Of a stretch of DNA of 64,000 nucleotides, positions 40,594 through 50,600 are shown one piece after another. Both the position numbers and the translations under genes were made by a program. The notes beneath the pieces were generated by a model. That model searched no databases, was not told where the DNA came from, and saw nothing but the letters and a program-made list of their open reading frames with translations. Origin of the DNA: Candidatus Gastranaerophilales bacterium. GTDB taxonomy: Bacteria; Cyanobacteriota; Vampirovibrionia; Gastranaerophilales; Gastranaerophilaceae. Location of the stretch: contig CAJULR010000015.1 in NCBI GenBank assembly GCA_910587375.1, forward strand, positions 1 through 64,000, read 5' to 3'. Each line of letters opens with the position of its first letter. Position 1 is the stretch's first letter.

Positions 40594-42708
40594 ATGGAAG
40601 TTAAAAAAAGACATGCCTTTTGGGAAGTAATCTTCTGGATTGTGCTTTTGGCAGGCATTTATATGTCATTCGGTGTTTACGTAAAAGGTCTTAAATCAAT
40701 ATTTGTAGGCATTATTGCAGGTATGTGTGCACTTTTGTTTGCAGCACTTAAAACGCAAAAAATTATGTCCGAAAGCAGGGGTAACGAAGAGATGAGCACC
40801 ATCTCAAACCACATCTACCACGGCGCTATGGCCTTTTTAAAAAGAGAATATAAAATTTTATCACTCTTTGTCATTGTTGTAGCTCTTTTAATCGGCGCGT
40901 TCTTAAGCCCACAGACGGCTATATGCTTCCTTTGCGGCGCGATATGCTCTGCCGTTGCAGGGTTTATCGGAATGACTGTTTCAACAAAATCAAACTCAAG
41001 AACAGCAAATGCAGCAGCAAAATCCTTAAATTCGGCCTTTAAAATTGCTTTCTCGGGCGGCGTTGTAATGGGCATGACGGTTGTAGGCCTCGGCCTTTTG
41101 GGGCTTACAGTTCTTTATTATATCTTTAAAGACCACGAAATTGTAAATGGTTTTGCCTTGGGCGCAAGCTCTATTGCCCTTTTTGCCCGTGTTGGCGGCG
41201 GGATATTCACAAAAGCTGCTGATGTAGGTGCAGATTTAGTCGGTAAAGTAGAAGCAGGAATTCCTGAAGATGACCACAGAAACCCTGCCGTTATTGCAGA
41301 TAACGTTGGTGACAACGTAGGAGATGTTGCCGGAATGGGCGCAGACCTTTTTGAATCTTACGTAGGGTCAATAATTGCTTCAATCACGCTTGGTGCGCTC
41401 AGTCTTAACCTTCGCGGCGCGTTTTTACCAATTATCCTTGCAGGGATAGGGATTTTCTCTTCAATTATTGCTGTATATTTTGTAAGAACAAAAGAAAACG
41501 GCAGCCCGATGTTTGCCCTTCAATTAGGAACAACAGGCACAATGGTAATTTCCCTCATTGCTTCATACTTTTTAATTATGAATTGGTTCCCAAAAGAACT
41601 GGGCGGTTATGGCATATTCTTTGCTCTTTTAATCGGTATCGTTGCAGGAACCTTAATCGGATATTTAACAGAATATTTCACATCTTATAATTTTATGCCT
41701 GTTAAAAGAATTGCAAAATCAACGGAAACAGGCACCGCCACAACCGTTATTTCAGGGCTTGACGTTGGCATGATGAGCACATTCTTCCCGATGGTTATTA
41801 TAAGTTTAGCCACAATCGGCTCCTTCCTTGTAATTGGCGGTATGCAAAATTACACTCTCGGTGTTTACGGCATAAGCATTGCGGCTGTCGGAATGCTCTC
41901 AAGCGTTGGAATGATTGTTGCAGTGGACGCTTATGGCCCGATTTCAGACAACGCAGGCGGCATTGCGCAAATGGCAAACCTTGATAAAGTTGTAAGAGAA
42001 AGAACCGACAAGCTTGATTCTGTCGGAAACACAACGGCTGCAATCGGAAAAGGCTTTGCAATCGGCTCGGCGGCCCTTACGGCCCTTGCCCTTCTTTGCG
42101 CTTATGCAACAGTTGTAAACCTTGAAGATATCGACATTTTAAACCCCTTTGTAACAGCTGGTGTGCTCTTTGGAGCTTCTTTGCCGTTCCTTTTCTGCTC
42201 TTTAACAATGGGCGCTGTTGGCCGTGCCGCAGGAAAAATGGTGGATGAAGTAAGACGCCAGTTTAGAGAAAATCCCGGCATTATGACAGGGGAAACCCAA
42301 CCCAATTACAAAAAATGCGTTGATATTTCAACAAAAGCAGCAATTTTTGAAATGCTTCTTCCGGGCATTCTTGCAATTGGTGCTCCGCTTGTTGTGGGGC
42401 TTGGGGTTGGCACGCTTGTTGATAAAACAATCGGCGCACAGGCTCTTGGCGGTATGCTTATGGGAGCAATTGCAACGGGCGTTTGCCTTGCAATTATGAT
42501 GGCAAACACAGGCGGCGCTTGGGATAACGCTAAAAAATATATCGAAGAAGGACACTTTGGAGGAAAAGGCTCCGCACAGCACGCAGCAAGCGTTGTGGGC
42601 GATACAATAGGCGACCCCTTCAAAGACACATCAGGCCCTTCTTTAAACATTTTAATCAAACTTATGACCATTGTGTCATTAGTCTGTGCGACATTGTTTA
42701 TTGCCTAG
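40594..42708 (+). CDS. hppA: K+-stimulated membrane-bound pyrophosphatase (ion pump)
   Basis: Hydrolyses PPi to pump H+ or Na+. The 704-residue protein has about 16 membrane segments, the DVGADLVGKVEAGIPEDD acidic motif, NVGDNVGDVAGMGADLFESY, DAYGPISDNAGGIAQMA and the late GDPFKDTSGPSLNILIK. The segment GNTTAAIGKGFAIGSAAL has Ala where the K+-independent enzymes have Lys, which marks the K+-dependent class. H+ versus Na+ specificity cannot be told by eye. The promoter is visible upstream. It lets an energy-poor cell use the PPi released by biosynthesis. Confidence 0.96.
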   Translation: MEVKKRHAFWEVIFWIVLLAGIYMSFGVYVKGLKSIFVGIIAGMCALLFAALKTQKIMSESRGNEEMSTISNHIYHGAMAFLKREYKILSLFVIVVALLIGAFLSPQTAICFLCGAICSAVAGFIGMTVSTKSNSRTANAAAKSLNSAFKIAFSGGVVMGMTVVGLGLLGLTVLYYIFKDHEIVNGFALGASSIALFARVGGGIFTKAADVGADLVGKVEAGIPEDDHRNPAVIADNVGDNVGDVAGMGADLFESYVGSIIASITLGALSLNLRGAFLPIILAGIGIFSSIIAVYFVRTKENGSPMFALQLGTTGTMVISLIASYFLIMNWFPKELGGYGIFFALLIGIVAGTLIGYLTEYFTSYNFMPVKRIAKSTETGTATTVISGLDVGMMSTFFPMVIISLATIGSFLVIGGMQNYTLGVYGISIAAVGMLSSVGMIVAVDAYGPISDNAGGIAQMANLDKVVRERTDKLDSVGNTTAAIGKGFAIGSAALTALALLCAYATVVNLEDIDILNPFVTAGVLFGASLPFLFCSLTMGAVGRAAGKMVDEVRRQFRENPGIMTGETQPNYKKCVDISTKAAIFEMLLPGILAIGAPLVVGLGVGTLVDKTIGAQALGGMLMGAIATGVCLAIMMANTGGAWDNAKKYIEEGHFGGKGSAQHAASVVGDTIGDPFKDTSGPSLNILIKLMTIVSLVCATLFIA

Positions 42709-42728
42709 AATTGGGTTAAAACAAAGGC

Positions 42729-43169
42729 GTGAGCGTTAAAAACGAAAAATTCTTAATAGAAACAAACGGATTAACAGACATCATCGATTTAACTTTAAAA
42801 ATCGGTGATGTCGTAAAACAATCCGCTAAAGGCTTAAACGACGGCAATGATGTAAAAAATGCCGTCGTTCACATTTTTTCACCGGGCTCTACCGTTTCAA
42901 TTACAACAACTGAATATGAGCCAGGATTGATTAAAGACATTCCTGAAATTTTGGATGAATTAATCCCGATGGAAAAAGCCTATCACCACGATAAAACCTG
43001 GCATGACGGAAACGGATATGCACACCTCAGGGCTTCAATCATTGGAAACGGGATTTCTGTGCCTTTTATAAACGGAGAATTAGAGCTTGGCACGTGGCAG
43101 CAGGTTGTTTTAATCGATTTTGATAACAAACCAAGAACAAGAAGCGTAATAGTGCAGATTGTGTATTAA
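42729..43169 (+). CDS. YjbQ/UPF0047 family protein
   Basis: The 146-residue protein has the conserved motifs of YjbQ: SPGSTVSITTTEYEPGLIKD, YHHDKTWHDGNGYAHLRAS with three histidines, and ELELGTWQQVVLIDFD. Some members have thiamin-phosphate-synthase-like activity in vitro; the physiological role is unclear. Start is a GTG at 42729. It follows hppA by 20 bases and may be on the same transcript. Confidence 0.9.
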   Translation: MSVKNEKFLIETNGLTDIIDLTLKIGDVVKQSAKGLNDGNDVKNAVVHIFSPGSTVSITTTEYEPGLIKDIPEILDELIPMEKAYHHDKTWHDGNGYAHLRASIIGNGISVPFINGELELGTWQQVVLIDFDNKPRTRSVIVQIVY

Positions 43170-43171
43170 AA

Positions 43172-43279
43172 TTAGTTTTTCTTTGCTTTTTTTTCATCAC
43201 CTGAAACGGCGTAAAACAAAATACTCATAAGTCCGAATAAGCCCACTAAAGCTCCACACATTGCAATATTCGCTATCAT
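43172..43279 (-). CDS. 35-residue single-helix membrane protein
   Basis: An ORF below usual length limits, reading from ATG (complement 43277-43279), which overlaps the stop of the upstream gene as ATGA, with GGGGAG before it. It encodes M-I-A-N-I-A-M-C-G-A-L-V-G-L-F-G-L-M-S-I then L-F-Y-A-V and a basic tail D-E-K-K-A-K-K-N: one membrane helix with a short charged tail. The overlap with a real ribosome site supports translation. Probably coupled with the 64-residue protein. Function unknown. Confidence 0.55.
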   Translation of the reverse strand: MIANIAMCGALVGLFGLMSILFYAVSGDEKKAKKN

Positions 43280-43470
43280 TTTAACTCCCCTGTTTCAAAC
43301 TTCATACATTCAAAATTCATTTCATCTGCTTTTTTGTGCAAAATTTTTGCAATTGTTTGTATTTTTGCAACTTCTTCATCATCACTTTTCTTGCAAAATT
43401 CACAAAGAACAGAAGATATATTATAAATATCTTCTGCCAATGTGCATAAAAGTTTATACTTTTTATCCAT
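43276..43470 (-). CDS. small hypothetical protein, paralog of the gene at 11315
   Basis: A 64-residue protein with the same pattern as the product of 11315-11503: D-I-Y-N-I-S, C-E-F-C-K-K, A-K-I-L-H-K-K and E-M-N-F-E. It has two cysteines in C-E-F-C and another at F-E-C-M. It starts a two-gene unit with a 35-residue membrane protein and is divergent from the HTH gene at 43545 by 74 bases. Family unknown. Confidence 0.6.
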   Translation of the reverse strand: MDKKYKLLCTLAEDIYNISSVLCEFCKKSDDEEVAKIQTIAKILHKKADEMNFECMKFETGELK

Positions 43471-43544
43471 AAAATTTCCTAAATAATTTTAATCCTATGT
43501 ATTTTATAGGCTTATTACTCAAAGATTAACATTAAAATTAAATA

Positions 43545-43763
43545 ATGGCAAATGATTTACAACAAATTAAAGAAAAAATCGGAAAAAATATTGCCGAATA
43601 TAGAAAAAAGGCGGGTATCAGCCAGCTTAAACTTTCTTTAATGGTTGAATCAGGCGAAGATTACATTTCTCATATAGAATGCGGAAGATATTTCCCAAGT
43701 GTAAAATTAATGTACAAAATTTCAAAAGCCTTGAACGTAGAGTTGTTTGAACTGTTTAGATAA
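43545..43763 (+). CDS. XRE-family helix-turn-helix regulator
   Basis: A 72-residue single-domain protein: IGKNIAEYRKKAGISQLKLS, then EDYISHIECGRYFPSVKLM and KALNVELFELF. It resembles the regulator at 25390. There is no Shine-Dalgarno before ATG 43545, and a TAAAAT-like box lies just upstream, suggesting another leaderless or near-leaderless start. Divergent from the small-protein unit, which it could control. Confidence 0.88.
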   Translation: MANDLQQIKEKIGKNIAEYRKKAGISQLKLSLMVESGEDYISHIECGRYFPSVKLMYKISKALNVELFELFR

Positions 43764-43846
43764 TTATATCCCCTTAAATACTGCTTAACATATCTTAAAA
43801 TATGGTGTAGAATTGTTTTAAACTACACTATATAAAAAGGCACGCC

Positions 43847-45481
43847 ATGGCAAAAAATGATTTAGGCAAAAATTTAAACAAAGGGGAATATATCCTCCTA
43901 AAATCCAAAGATGACCTGACTTTAGAGCATAATAAAAATACGCCTTTATATAAGCTTACAGGGTTTTCAGGCACGGCAGGAGAAGCAATCCAAGATTATA
44001 GCGGTAAAATTACCCTATTTGTCGACCCAAGATACCACATTCAGGCAGAGGCCCAAACAAAAGGTAAAAATGTTGAAGTTGTAAAGCTTGATATGAAAAC
44101 AAGCTTAATTAACGCACTTAAAGCAGTTTTAAAGCCCGGAAGCACACTTTATGTCCCATCAAAATCCACAAAAATTTCCACCTTTAAAACCTTTAAAAAA
44201 GAATTAAAAAGCATAGAAATTTTGCCATATGACACGGAAGACGAGCCTGAAAACAGCGCCAAGATTGAAACTGTGCCGATTGAAATTTGCGGCATAACAT
44301 ATGATAAAAAAATTGAAAAACTTAAACGTGCAATAAAAAACCATAACATTCTTTTAACAAGCCTTGAGGATGTTTCATATATTTTAAATTTAAGGTGTTA
44401 CGATACGCCAAATACTTCTGTTATCAGGGCAAAAATGCTTGTAACGCCAAAAGAAGTGTATGTTTTTTCTGATTGCACCTTGCCAAAGCTGCAAAAAATC
44501 AAGGTTTTACCGCTCAAAAGTATGGAAAAAATCCTAAAAAAAGCGAACAGCGAAATTTTAATTGATGAAAATAACATCACATTAAACGATTTCAATTTGG
44601 TGAAAAACCCTGTAGCGTTGAAGAAAAACCCTGTGGCCAAAATGGCTTCAATAAAAAACAGGGCAGAGATTGAACATTATAAAGAAGCCTTCAAAATGCT
44701 CGATGAGGCGCTTTATGCCTTTAGGGAAAAGATTAAACCGGGGTTATCCGAATTTGAATTAAAAGAAATTTTTGAAAAAGAATTAACTACACATGGCGCC
44801 CTTGGGACAAGCTTTAAAACCATTTTAGCCGTTGGCGAAAACTCAAGCTCTATCCACTATTCAAGCTATTCAAAGGATAGAAAGATAAGGCCCGGGGAAA
44901 TTTTGCTTCTTGATTGCGGCGGATATTACGAAGGAGGCTATGCAACAGACATTACAAGGGTTTTTGTTTGCCCGCCCGAAAACAAAACCAAAAATTCATC
45001 CAAAAACCCCACAGACGCAAGGCAAAATATATCAAAAAAAGTGAAGGAAATTTACACGGCCGTCTTAAAAGCTCAATTAAACGTATATTTTGGCGATTTT
45101 TCTGAAACAAAACCGATGGATGACCTTGCAAGAAAAATTTTAAAACCATATGAAAAACAAGGGTTCTCCTTCCCGCATTCATTAGGCCACGGGGTTGGAA
45201 TTCCTGTCCACCAGGCACCACCCACCTTAACTCCAAACCCAAAACTCAATTGCCGCCTGCAAAATAATATGGTGTTTACAATTGAGCCCGGGCTTTATAA
45301 CAGCACACAAAACAAAGGGGATTTTGGCATTCGTCTTGAAAACACAGTATATTACGACAAAAAGGCAGGCAAAAAGGTAAGTCTTTCAAGGTTTCCATAT
45401 GAAGAAGCTTTGATTGATAAAACCATACTTACAAAAAAGGAATTAAAATGGCTTCAAGCCTGGCAGGAAGGCAAAATATAG
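43847..45481 (+). CDS. M24 metallopeptidase, Xaa-Pro aminopeptidase (PepP/APP type)
   Basis: The 544-residue cytosolic protein has a creatinase-like N-terminal part and the M24 'pita-bread' domain. Metal ligands are seen in order: LLLDCGGYYEGGYATDITRV (two Asp), SLGHGVGIPVHQAPP (His), FTIEPGLYN (Glu) and GIRLENTVYY (Glu). The extra length compared with bacterial PepP (~440) matches the longer eukaryote-like aminopeptidase P subtype. It removes N-terminal residues before proline. It is followed ten bases later by the SpoU gene. Confidence 0.92.
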   Translation: MAKNDLGKNLNKGEYILLKSKDDLTLEHNKNTPLYKLTGFSGTAGEAIQDYSGKITLFVDPRYHIQAEAQTKGKNVEVVKLDMKTSLINALKAVLKPGSTLYVPSKSTKISTFKTFKKELKSIEILPYDTEDEPENSAKIETVPIEICGITYDKKIEKLKRAIKNHNILLTSLEDVSYILNLRCYDTPNTSVIRAKMLVTPKEVYVFSDCTLPKLQKIKVLPLKSMEKILKKANSEILIDENNITLNDFNLVKNPVALKKNPVAKMASIKNRAEIEHYKEAFKMLDEALYAFREKIKPGLSEFELKEIFEKELTTHGALGTSFKTILAVGENSSSIHYSSYSKDRKIRPGEILLLDCGGYYEGGYATDITRVFVCPPENKTKNSSKNPTDARQNISKKVKEIYTAVLKAQLNVYFGDFSETKPMDDLARKILKPYEKQGFSFPHSLGHGVGIPVHQAPPTLTPNPKLNCRLQNNMVFTIEPGLYNSTQNKGDFGIRLENTVYYDKKAGKKVSLSRFPYEEALIDKTILTKKELKWLQAWQEGKI

Positions 45482-45490
45482 GAAAATAAA

Positions 45491-46258
45491 ATGATTGAAA
45501 TTACAAGTTTACAAAATAGTGTTGTAAAAGAGGTTGTAAAACTTCATCAAAAAAAATACAGAGAAGATTTTATAATTGTTGAAGGTGAAAAGGCCGTGAC
45601 AGAAGCGTTTGACGCAGGTCTTAACATAAAATATATGTTTTCTTCAAATAAAACCATGCTTGAAAACTTTGAAGCAAAGTCCAAAGCCTCAAAAAAAACT
45701 TGTGCAGAAATTTATCTTGCAAATGAAAAGGTCATGGAAAAAATTTCAACAACAGAAAGCGCCCCGAATATGCTGGCTGTGGTGCAAAAGCCAAACCATG
45801 CCTTATCAGATTTTAAAAAATTTCAAAAAATCGTACTTTTAGATGGCATAAAAGACGCAGGCAATTTAGGGACAATAATAAGAACTGCTGCGGCTTTTGG
45901 GGTTGATGGGATAATTTTATTTAACGAGTGCACGGATGAATTTTCTCCAAAAACAATCCGCTCCGCCGCCGGGAACATATTTAAAATTCCTGTTGTACAC
46001 TGCCAAGGAGAGCAATTGAAAGAGTTCAAAAAAAGCCATAAAATGGTAGCAACGGTTGTTAATTCCAAAAATTTCATCCAAAATTTTGTCGCCAAAGGGC
46101 CGGTTATCATTATGTTTGGCTCTGAAGCAAACGGGCTTTGTAACGAATTATTAAGCTTAATGGATGAACCCTACACAATACCTATGAAAGATGGTGTAGA
46201 ATCCCTGAATTTAGCAATTTCCGCAGGAATTGTTTTGTATGAAATTTTTAAACACTAG
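45491..46258 (+). CDS. SpoU/TrmH-type RNA 2'-O-methyltransferase
   Basis: A knotted SAM-dependent methyltransferase acting on rRNA or tRNA ribose. The 255-residue protein has an N-terminal substrate-binding part (FIIVEGEKAVTEAF) and the three SPOUT motifs: DGIKDAGNLGTIIRTAAAFG, IIMFGSEANGLCNEL and IPMKDGVESLNLAISAGIVL. It is the RlmB/TsnR-like class; the exact target nucleotide is not predictable. Cotranscription with the M24 gene is likely. Confidence 0.93.
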   Translation: MIEITSLQNSVVKEVVKLHQKKYREDFIIVEGEKAVTEAFDAGLNIKYMFSSNKTMLENFEAKSKASKKTCAEIYLANEKVMEKISTTESAPNMLAVVQKPNHALSDFKKFQKIVLLDGIKDAGNLGTIIRTAAAFGVDGIILFNECTDEFSPKTIRSAAGNIFKIPVVHCQGEQLKEFKKSHKMVATVVNSKNFIQNFVAKGPVIIMFGSEANGLCNELLSLMDEPYTIPMKDGVESLNLAISAGIVLYEIFKH

Positions 46259-46350
46259 AGCTTAGAAATCTTTTATTGCATATTTTTAAAGATTATTGTA
46301 TTATTATTTTACGGCGTTTTGCCCTGATTGTTTTGAAAAAAAGGAACTTT

Positions 46351-46542
46351 ATGAGAGTATTTCCAATACATGCAAATCAGACTTATTTAAACAACAGACT
46401 TCGTGTATTCGGACAAGGTTTCCCAAACAATACTCCAAAATTAAATCAACTTAATCAAAATGATGTTTTTGTTCGTTTGGCCGCCGCAAGTACAAAAGAT
46501 GCCCGCATTGAAAAAGAATTAAATGATATGGGGCTTATCTAG
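46351..46542 (+). CDS. small hypothetical protein
   Basis: Start at ATG 46351, with AAGGA five bases upstream; a longer frame from 46276 has none. The 63-residue product begins M-R-V-F-P-I-H-A-N-Q-T-Y and has R-L-R-V-F-G-Q-G-F-P-N-N, then a helical acidic end (D-A-R-I-E-K-E-L-N-D-M-G-L-I). The early V-F-G is reminiscent of the N-terminal F-x-G element in two other hypothetical proteins here. It lies 21 bases before gpsA. Unknown family. Confidence 0.5.
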   Translation: MRVFPIHANQTYLNNRLRVFGQGFPNNTPKLNQLNQNDVFVRLAAASTKDARIEKELNDMGLI

Positions 46543-46563
46543 TTTTTAGAGGAAAGAAACCCT

Positions 46564-47571
46564 ATGAAAATTGCTGTTATTGGGCTTGGTTGTTGGGGAT
46601 TAGTATTAACAAAGTTATTAACAAATAACTTTGATGTCGTATATGGCTGGTCCAGAAAAGAGGATTTAAGCGACGAGCTTCTGCGCGCAAAAAAGGCTTC
46701 AAAACCTTTCAGCGTTGAACTTGATAAAAAAGTAAACATTACATCCGATATGAAAGAAGCAATTGATGGTGCAGACATCATTTTGCTTGTGGTTTCAACT
46801 TCTGCAATCCGCCCGGTGTGCAAACAGCTTAAAGAAGCAGGAATTAAGGATAATCAAATCCTTGTAAACACATCAAAAGGGCTTGAATTGCCTTCTCTAA
46901 AAAGAATGAGTGAAGTAATAAAGGATGAACTTCCAAACCAAAAATTTGCAATTCTCTCAGGCCCAACCCTTGCAAAAGAAGTGCTTGACGGATATCCGAC
47001 AGCCGCAACGGTTGCAGCGGACGACATTGAAGTGGCAAAGGCTGTCCAAAAGGCGCTCACCGTGAAGGATAAATTCCGTCTTTACACAAACACGGATATT
47101 ATCGGGGTTGAATTGGGCGGCAGCCTTAAAAACGTTATTGCAATAGCAGCAGGGTTTTTAGATGAGATGAATTTTGGAGATAACTCCAAAGGGGCGCTTT
47201 TGGCGCGCGGCATGGCAGAAATTGCCCGTGTTGCAGTACAATTGGGCGCAAACCCTTCAACCATGTGGGGTTTATCCGGCATGGGAGATTTAATTGCAAC
47301 CTGCTCCAGCCACCTAAGCCGTAACAACACTGTTGGGCGTCTTTTGGCACAAGGCAAAAAAATTGATGATATCTTAGAAAGCCTTGGTTCTGTTGCAGAA
47401 GGCGTTAAAACATCAAAGGCCGTTTGTGAATTATCCGAAAAACTTGGAATTGAAACACCCATTTCAAATGCCATTTATAAAGCCGTTTATTCAAAAGAAA
47501 ACTCAAGAGAAATTTTCTTAAACCTTATGAACAGACAATTAAAAGGCGAAGAAGAATTTTTGAAAAAATAA
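46564..47571 (+). CDS. gpsA: glycerol-3-phosphate dehydrogenase [NAD(P)+]
   Basis: Reduces dihydroxyacetone phosphate to sn-glycerol 3-phosphate, the backbone of phospholipids. The 335-residue protein has GLGCWGLVLTKLLTNN (nucleotide-binding G-x-G-x-x-x), ILSGPTLAKEVLDGYPTAA, GVELGGSLKNVIAIAAG with the catalytic Lys, and GLSGMGDLIATC. AGAGGAAAG precedes ATG 46564. Followed by a good terminator. Confidence 0.95.
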   Translation: MKIAVIGLGCWGLVLTKLLTNNFDVVYGWSRKEDLSDELLRAKKASKPFSVELDKKVNITSDMKEAIDGADIILLVVSTSAIRPVCKQLKEAGIKDNQILVNTSKGLELPSLKRMSEVIKDELPNQKFAILSGPTLAKEVLDGYPTAATVAADDIEVAKAVQKALTVKDKFRLYTNTDIIGVELGGSLKNVIAIAAGFLDEMNFGDNSKGALLARGMAEIARVAVQLGANPSTMWGLSGMGDLIATCSSHLSRNNTVGRLLAQGKKIDDILESLGSVAEGVKTSKAVCELSEKLGIETPISNAIYKAVYSKENSREIFLNLMNRQLKGEEEFLKK

Positions 47572-47587
47572 ATAAAATAGCTTTTAA

Positions 47588-47631
47588 AAATACGGCTTAA
47601 AAGCAAAACCGCGCTTTAGGCCGTATTTTTT
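47588..47631 (+). terminator. terminator after gpsA
   Basis: AAATACGGC and GCCGTATTT pair, extended by TTAAAAGC with GCTTTAG, followed by TTTTTT. May also end the minus-strand coiled-coil gene. Confidence 0.8.
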
Positions 47632-47667
47632 ATCAATTTATTATGTAATTCAAAACAAACACTTTCG

Positions 47668-50600
47668 TTATTCGTCAATGTAAGATATGATTCTTTCGAT
47701 GTTTTTAGAAATGCTGTTCAACTTGCTTTCAATGCCTTCAACCCTTGAAGCAAGGCTTTTTGTTTGGCTTGTATTATCATAGAACAAGTCAATAAACGAT
47801 TTAACATCGAACCCTTCGGATTGTTTTTGTAAAATAAGTGAAATTTTTTCATCCAATTCTTCAAGGCGCATTTCCTGAATTTTATATTTCTTTTGAACGC
47901 CCGCAAGCGCTTCTTCAACCCTTTGCGGTGCGCCATAGTCTTTTTCGCTTTGAACAAGTTTGGATGTCATACCCTCAAGGCTAAGTTTTTCTGTGTGTTC
48001 AATCTTTCTTGATAGAACATCCATAACCTTAGAAAGGTTTTCAAGCCTTGCATTTGTATTTTTAAGCCAGCCGCCAATGTTTTGGAAATCCGCCCCAATA
48101 TTTTTATGGGATTTTTCAAGGCTTAATCTCATTTTTGCAAGGTCTGCTTCTAAATCAGCCATAGAGTATGAATTATCAGCCTTTTGCTCTATGCGGTTTA
48201 TGATTTCATCAAGCCTGCCGCTTACGTTGTCTGAAAGTTTTGAAATTTGCCCCTCTTCAGAGTTTGCAGCATTCAGACCGTCTTTAAAATTATCGATTAT
48301 GGTGCTCACAATGCGCTCAGAAGCCTGATTTATCATCACTTCAAACTTTTGTGCATAATCATCGGAAGAGCCTTTGAATCCGTTTAGAATTTTTTCTGAA
48401 TTATTGCGGACTTCTTCTCCAACCATATCTTTCAGAGCGTCTTTTAGGGAATTTAGTGCCTCAAACCTTTCGTTCACAACCATTCTTGTGGTCACAAGGT
48501 CTTCGTTGAAAGAATTTATACGCTCTAAAGTGCTCACCTGGTTGCTTTGAATAGCATTTTTTAAATCTTCAATCAAAAACTCAACATTTTTCAGGTTTTC
48601 AAGTTTTTCATCCAAAACTCCTCTGAATTCATTTGCAGAGTTATTTTTAATATAAACCGTGTTTGAAAGAGCCTCTCCAACATTTTTTGAAATGTCTTCA
48701 ATAATCGCTTCTTTCTTATCAAGTTTGTCAAAACCTTCTCTGATTTCAGCAAAAATATTGTCTTTCAAATATTCAAGCTGGGATAAAAGTTGGTCTAATT
48801 TTACGCTTGCAGCAACGTTTTGCGCGTCTTCTTCCTTGTCTGCGTCCGGTTTGAATACACTTACAATTTTGGCGATTTTTTGGATTACTTCCTTCATCCT
48901 CAAATCCACATGGGATTTCATCTGCTTTGTGTATTCTTCCTTATCAACATTTGATTCAAGCAAAGACTGCACTTTGTCATCAATTCCCCTGATTAAACTT
49001 GGAGGAATTTCGCTGTTGCCGTTCAGGCTTATGTTTTCAAGTTTGAAAGACAATTCAGAGTTTAAATTTTGAATTTCATTTAAAAGCTCTTTACCATTAT
49101 GAATTTGTTGAAGGTTACATCTTTCAACCTTGTTTTCAATTTCAGCCAAAATTTCCTGCTGGTTTGTTTCGTTTAAAGACGCAACCGCAGTTTTTGGCGC
49201 ATTATTTACAATAAGCCTTTCAAGTTTGCCATCCAACAATTCAAAGTTTGTCTTGCTGTTTTTGTTTATGCCCATAATACCTGCTAAAATATCGCTCTTC
49301 ATTGAGCTTAAGGTTTCATGGGTTTGTAATTGGTTTAAGCTTATGGCGTCGTTAATTCTGTCAGTGCCTTCTTGCGTCAGCGTTTCGAAGGTAGATTCCA
49401 TAGAATTTAATTTGTCTTTAAATTTATCTTCATAATCGTTGATTTTTGCAAGAAGCTCATCAATATTGGTTTTGTGGTCATTAAATTCTTTTTCGATGTT
49501 ATAATTTATGTTCTCGATGGTTTCCATTATGTGATTTGACATATTTTGCAAATCAACTTTAACGCTGTCCCCGCCGAAATTTTTGCTTGTAATCTGTTCC
49601 ACTTTTGAAGTTATGGTGTCAATTACCTGTGCAAAATGCTGTTTTAATTCCGTAATATTGGCTGAATTTTCAGACACAACGTGGTTTCTGAATATTTCAA
49701 GTTTGTCTGCAATTTTTGGAACACTTGCATTTAATTGCTGGAGAACCTGAATGCTTGTGCCATCTTGAGCCTTTTCAAAATTTTCCCTTAAAGAGGCAAT
49801 GGAAGAATTAACTTCGCTTGAAATTCCTGCCATCATATTTGAAAGCTGTTTAACAGAATCTGCAGATTGAAGAGTTTCGACACATCTTGAAATCTTATCT
49901 AAAGGTTCTTCAAAAGCCTTCATTGAATTGCTGCCCTCAAGGGAAGCCATTCTTTCTGAAAGACCTGAAAGTTCCGTTTTTAAAAGCTCTACGGCGTTTA
50001 CAAGATGTTGTTTTTCGTTTTCTTCCTGGGTGCGAATTGCATCTTCAATTTTCCCCAACTGGCTTTGAATAAAATCGTGGCTCAATTCAAGGGTTTCAGC
50101 ATTGCTTTTAATAATACTTTTTGCAACATCATCAATATTTGTGTTAGAAGACATATTTACAATAACATTTTTCAGGTTTTGATAGTCTTCATTTAAATTG
50201 TGAAGCTGCATTTTGATTTCTTCCGTGCGGCCTGTAATGCCGTCAGTCACGGTCGTATAAACCTTTTGAACTTCTCCTGCAAGCTGTGCCAGGTTGTTGT
50301 TGATGTTGCTTGTTTCAACGTTTAATTTTTCGCCAACTTCAGAATAGCTTTTGTTTATAATATCCACAATGTCTGCAAACTTTGTGATGATTTCATCTTT
50401 TGAATAAGTTGCAGTGTCACGAACCTCTGTGAAAAGGTTTTTAATGTCGGTTCTTATTTCTTCAAGCGTGCCTAAATTTAAAATGTTCAGTTTTGATTCA
50501 ATATTTGTAATTGTAAGCCTGAACTGCTCTTTATTATCAAGGTCATTTTTTTCAATATAGGCTTTAAGGTCAGATAAAAACGAGGTTAAGATTGTTACTT

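Noticed and set aside
42729..43169. YjbQ annotated as thiamin-phosphate synthase
   Set aside because: That activity is shown only for some members in vitro; no thiamin genes are near.
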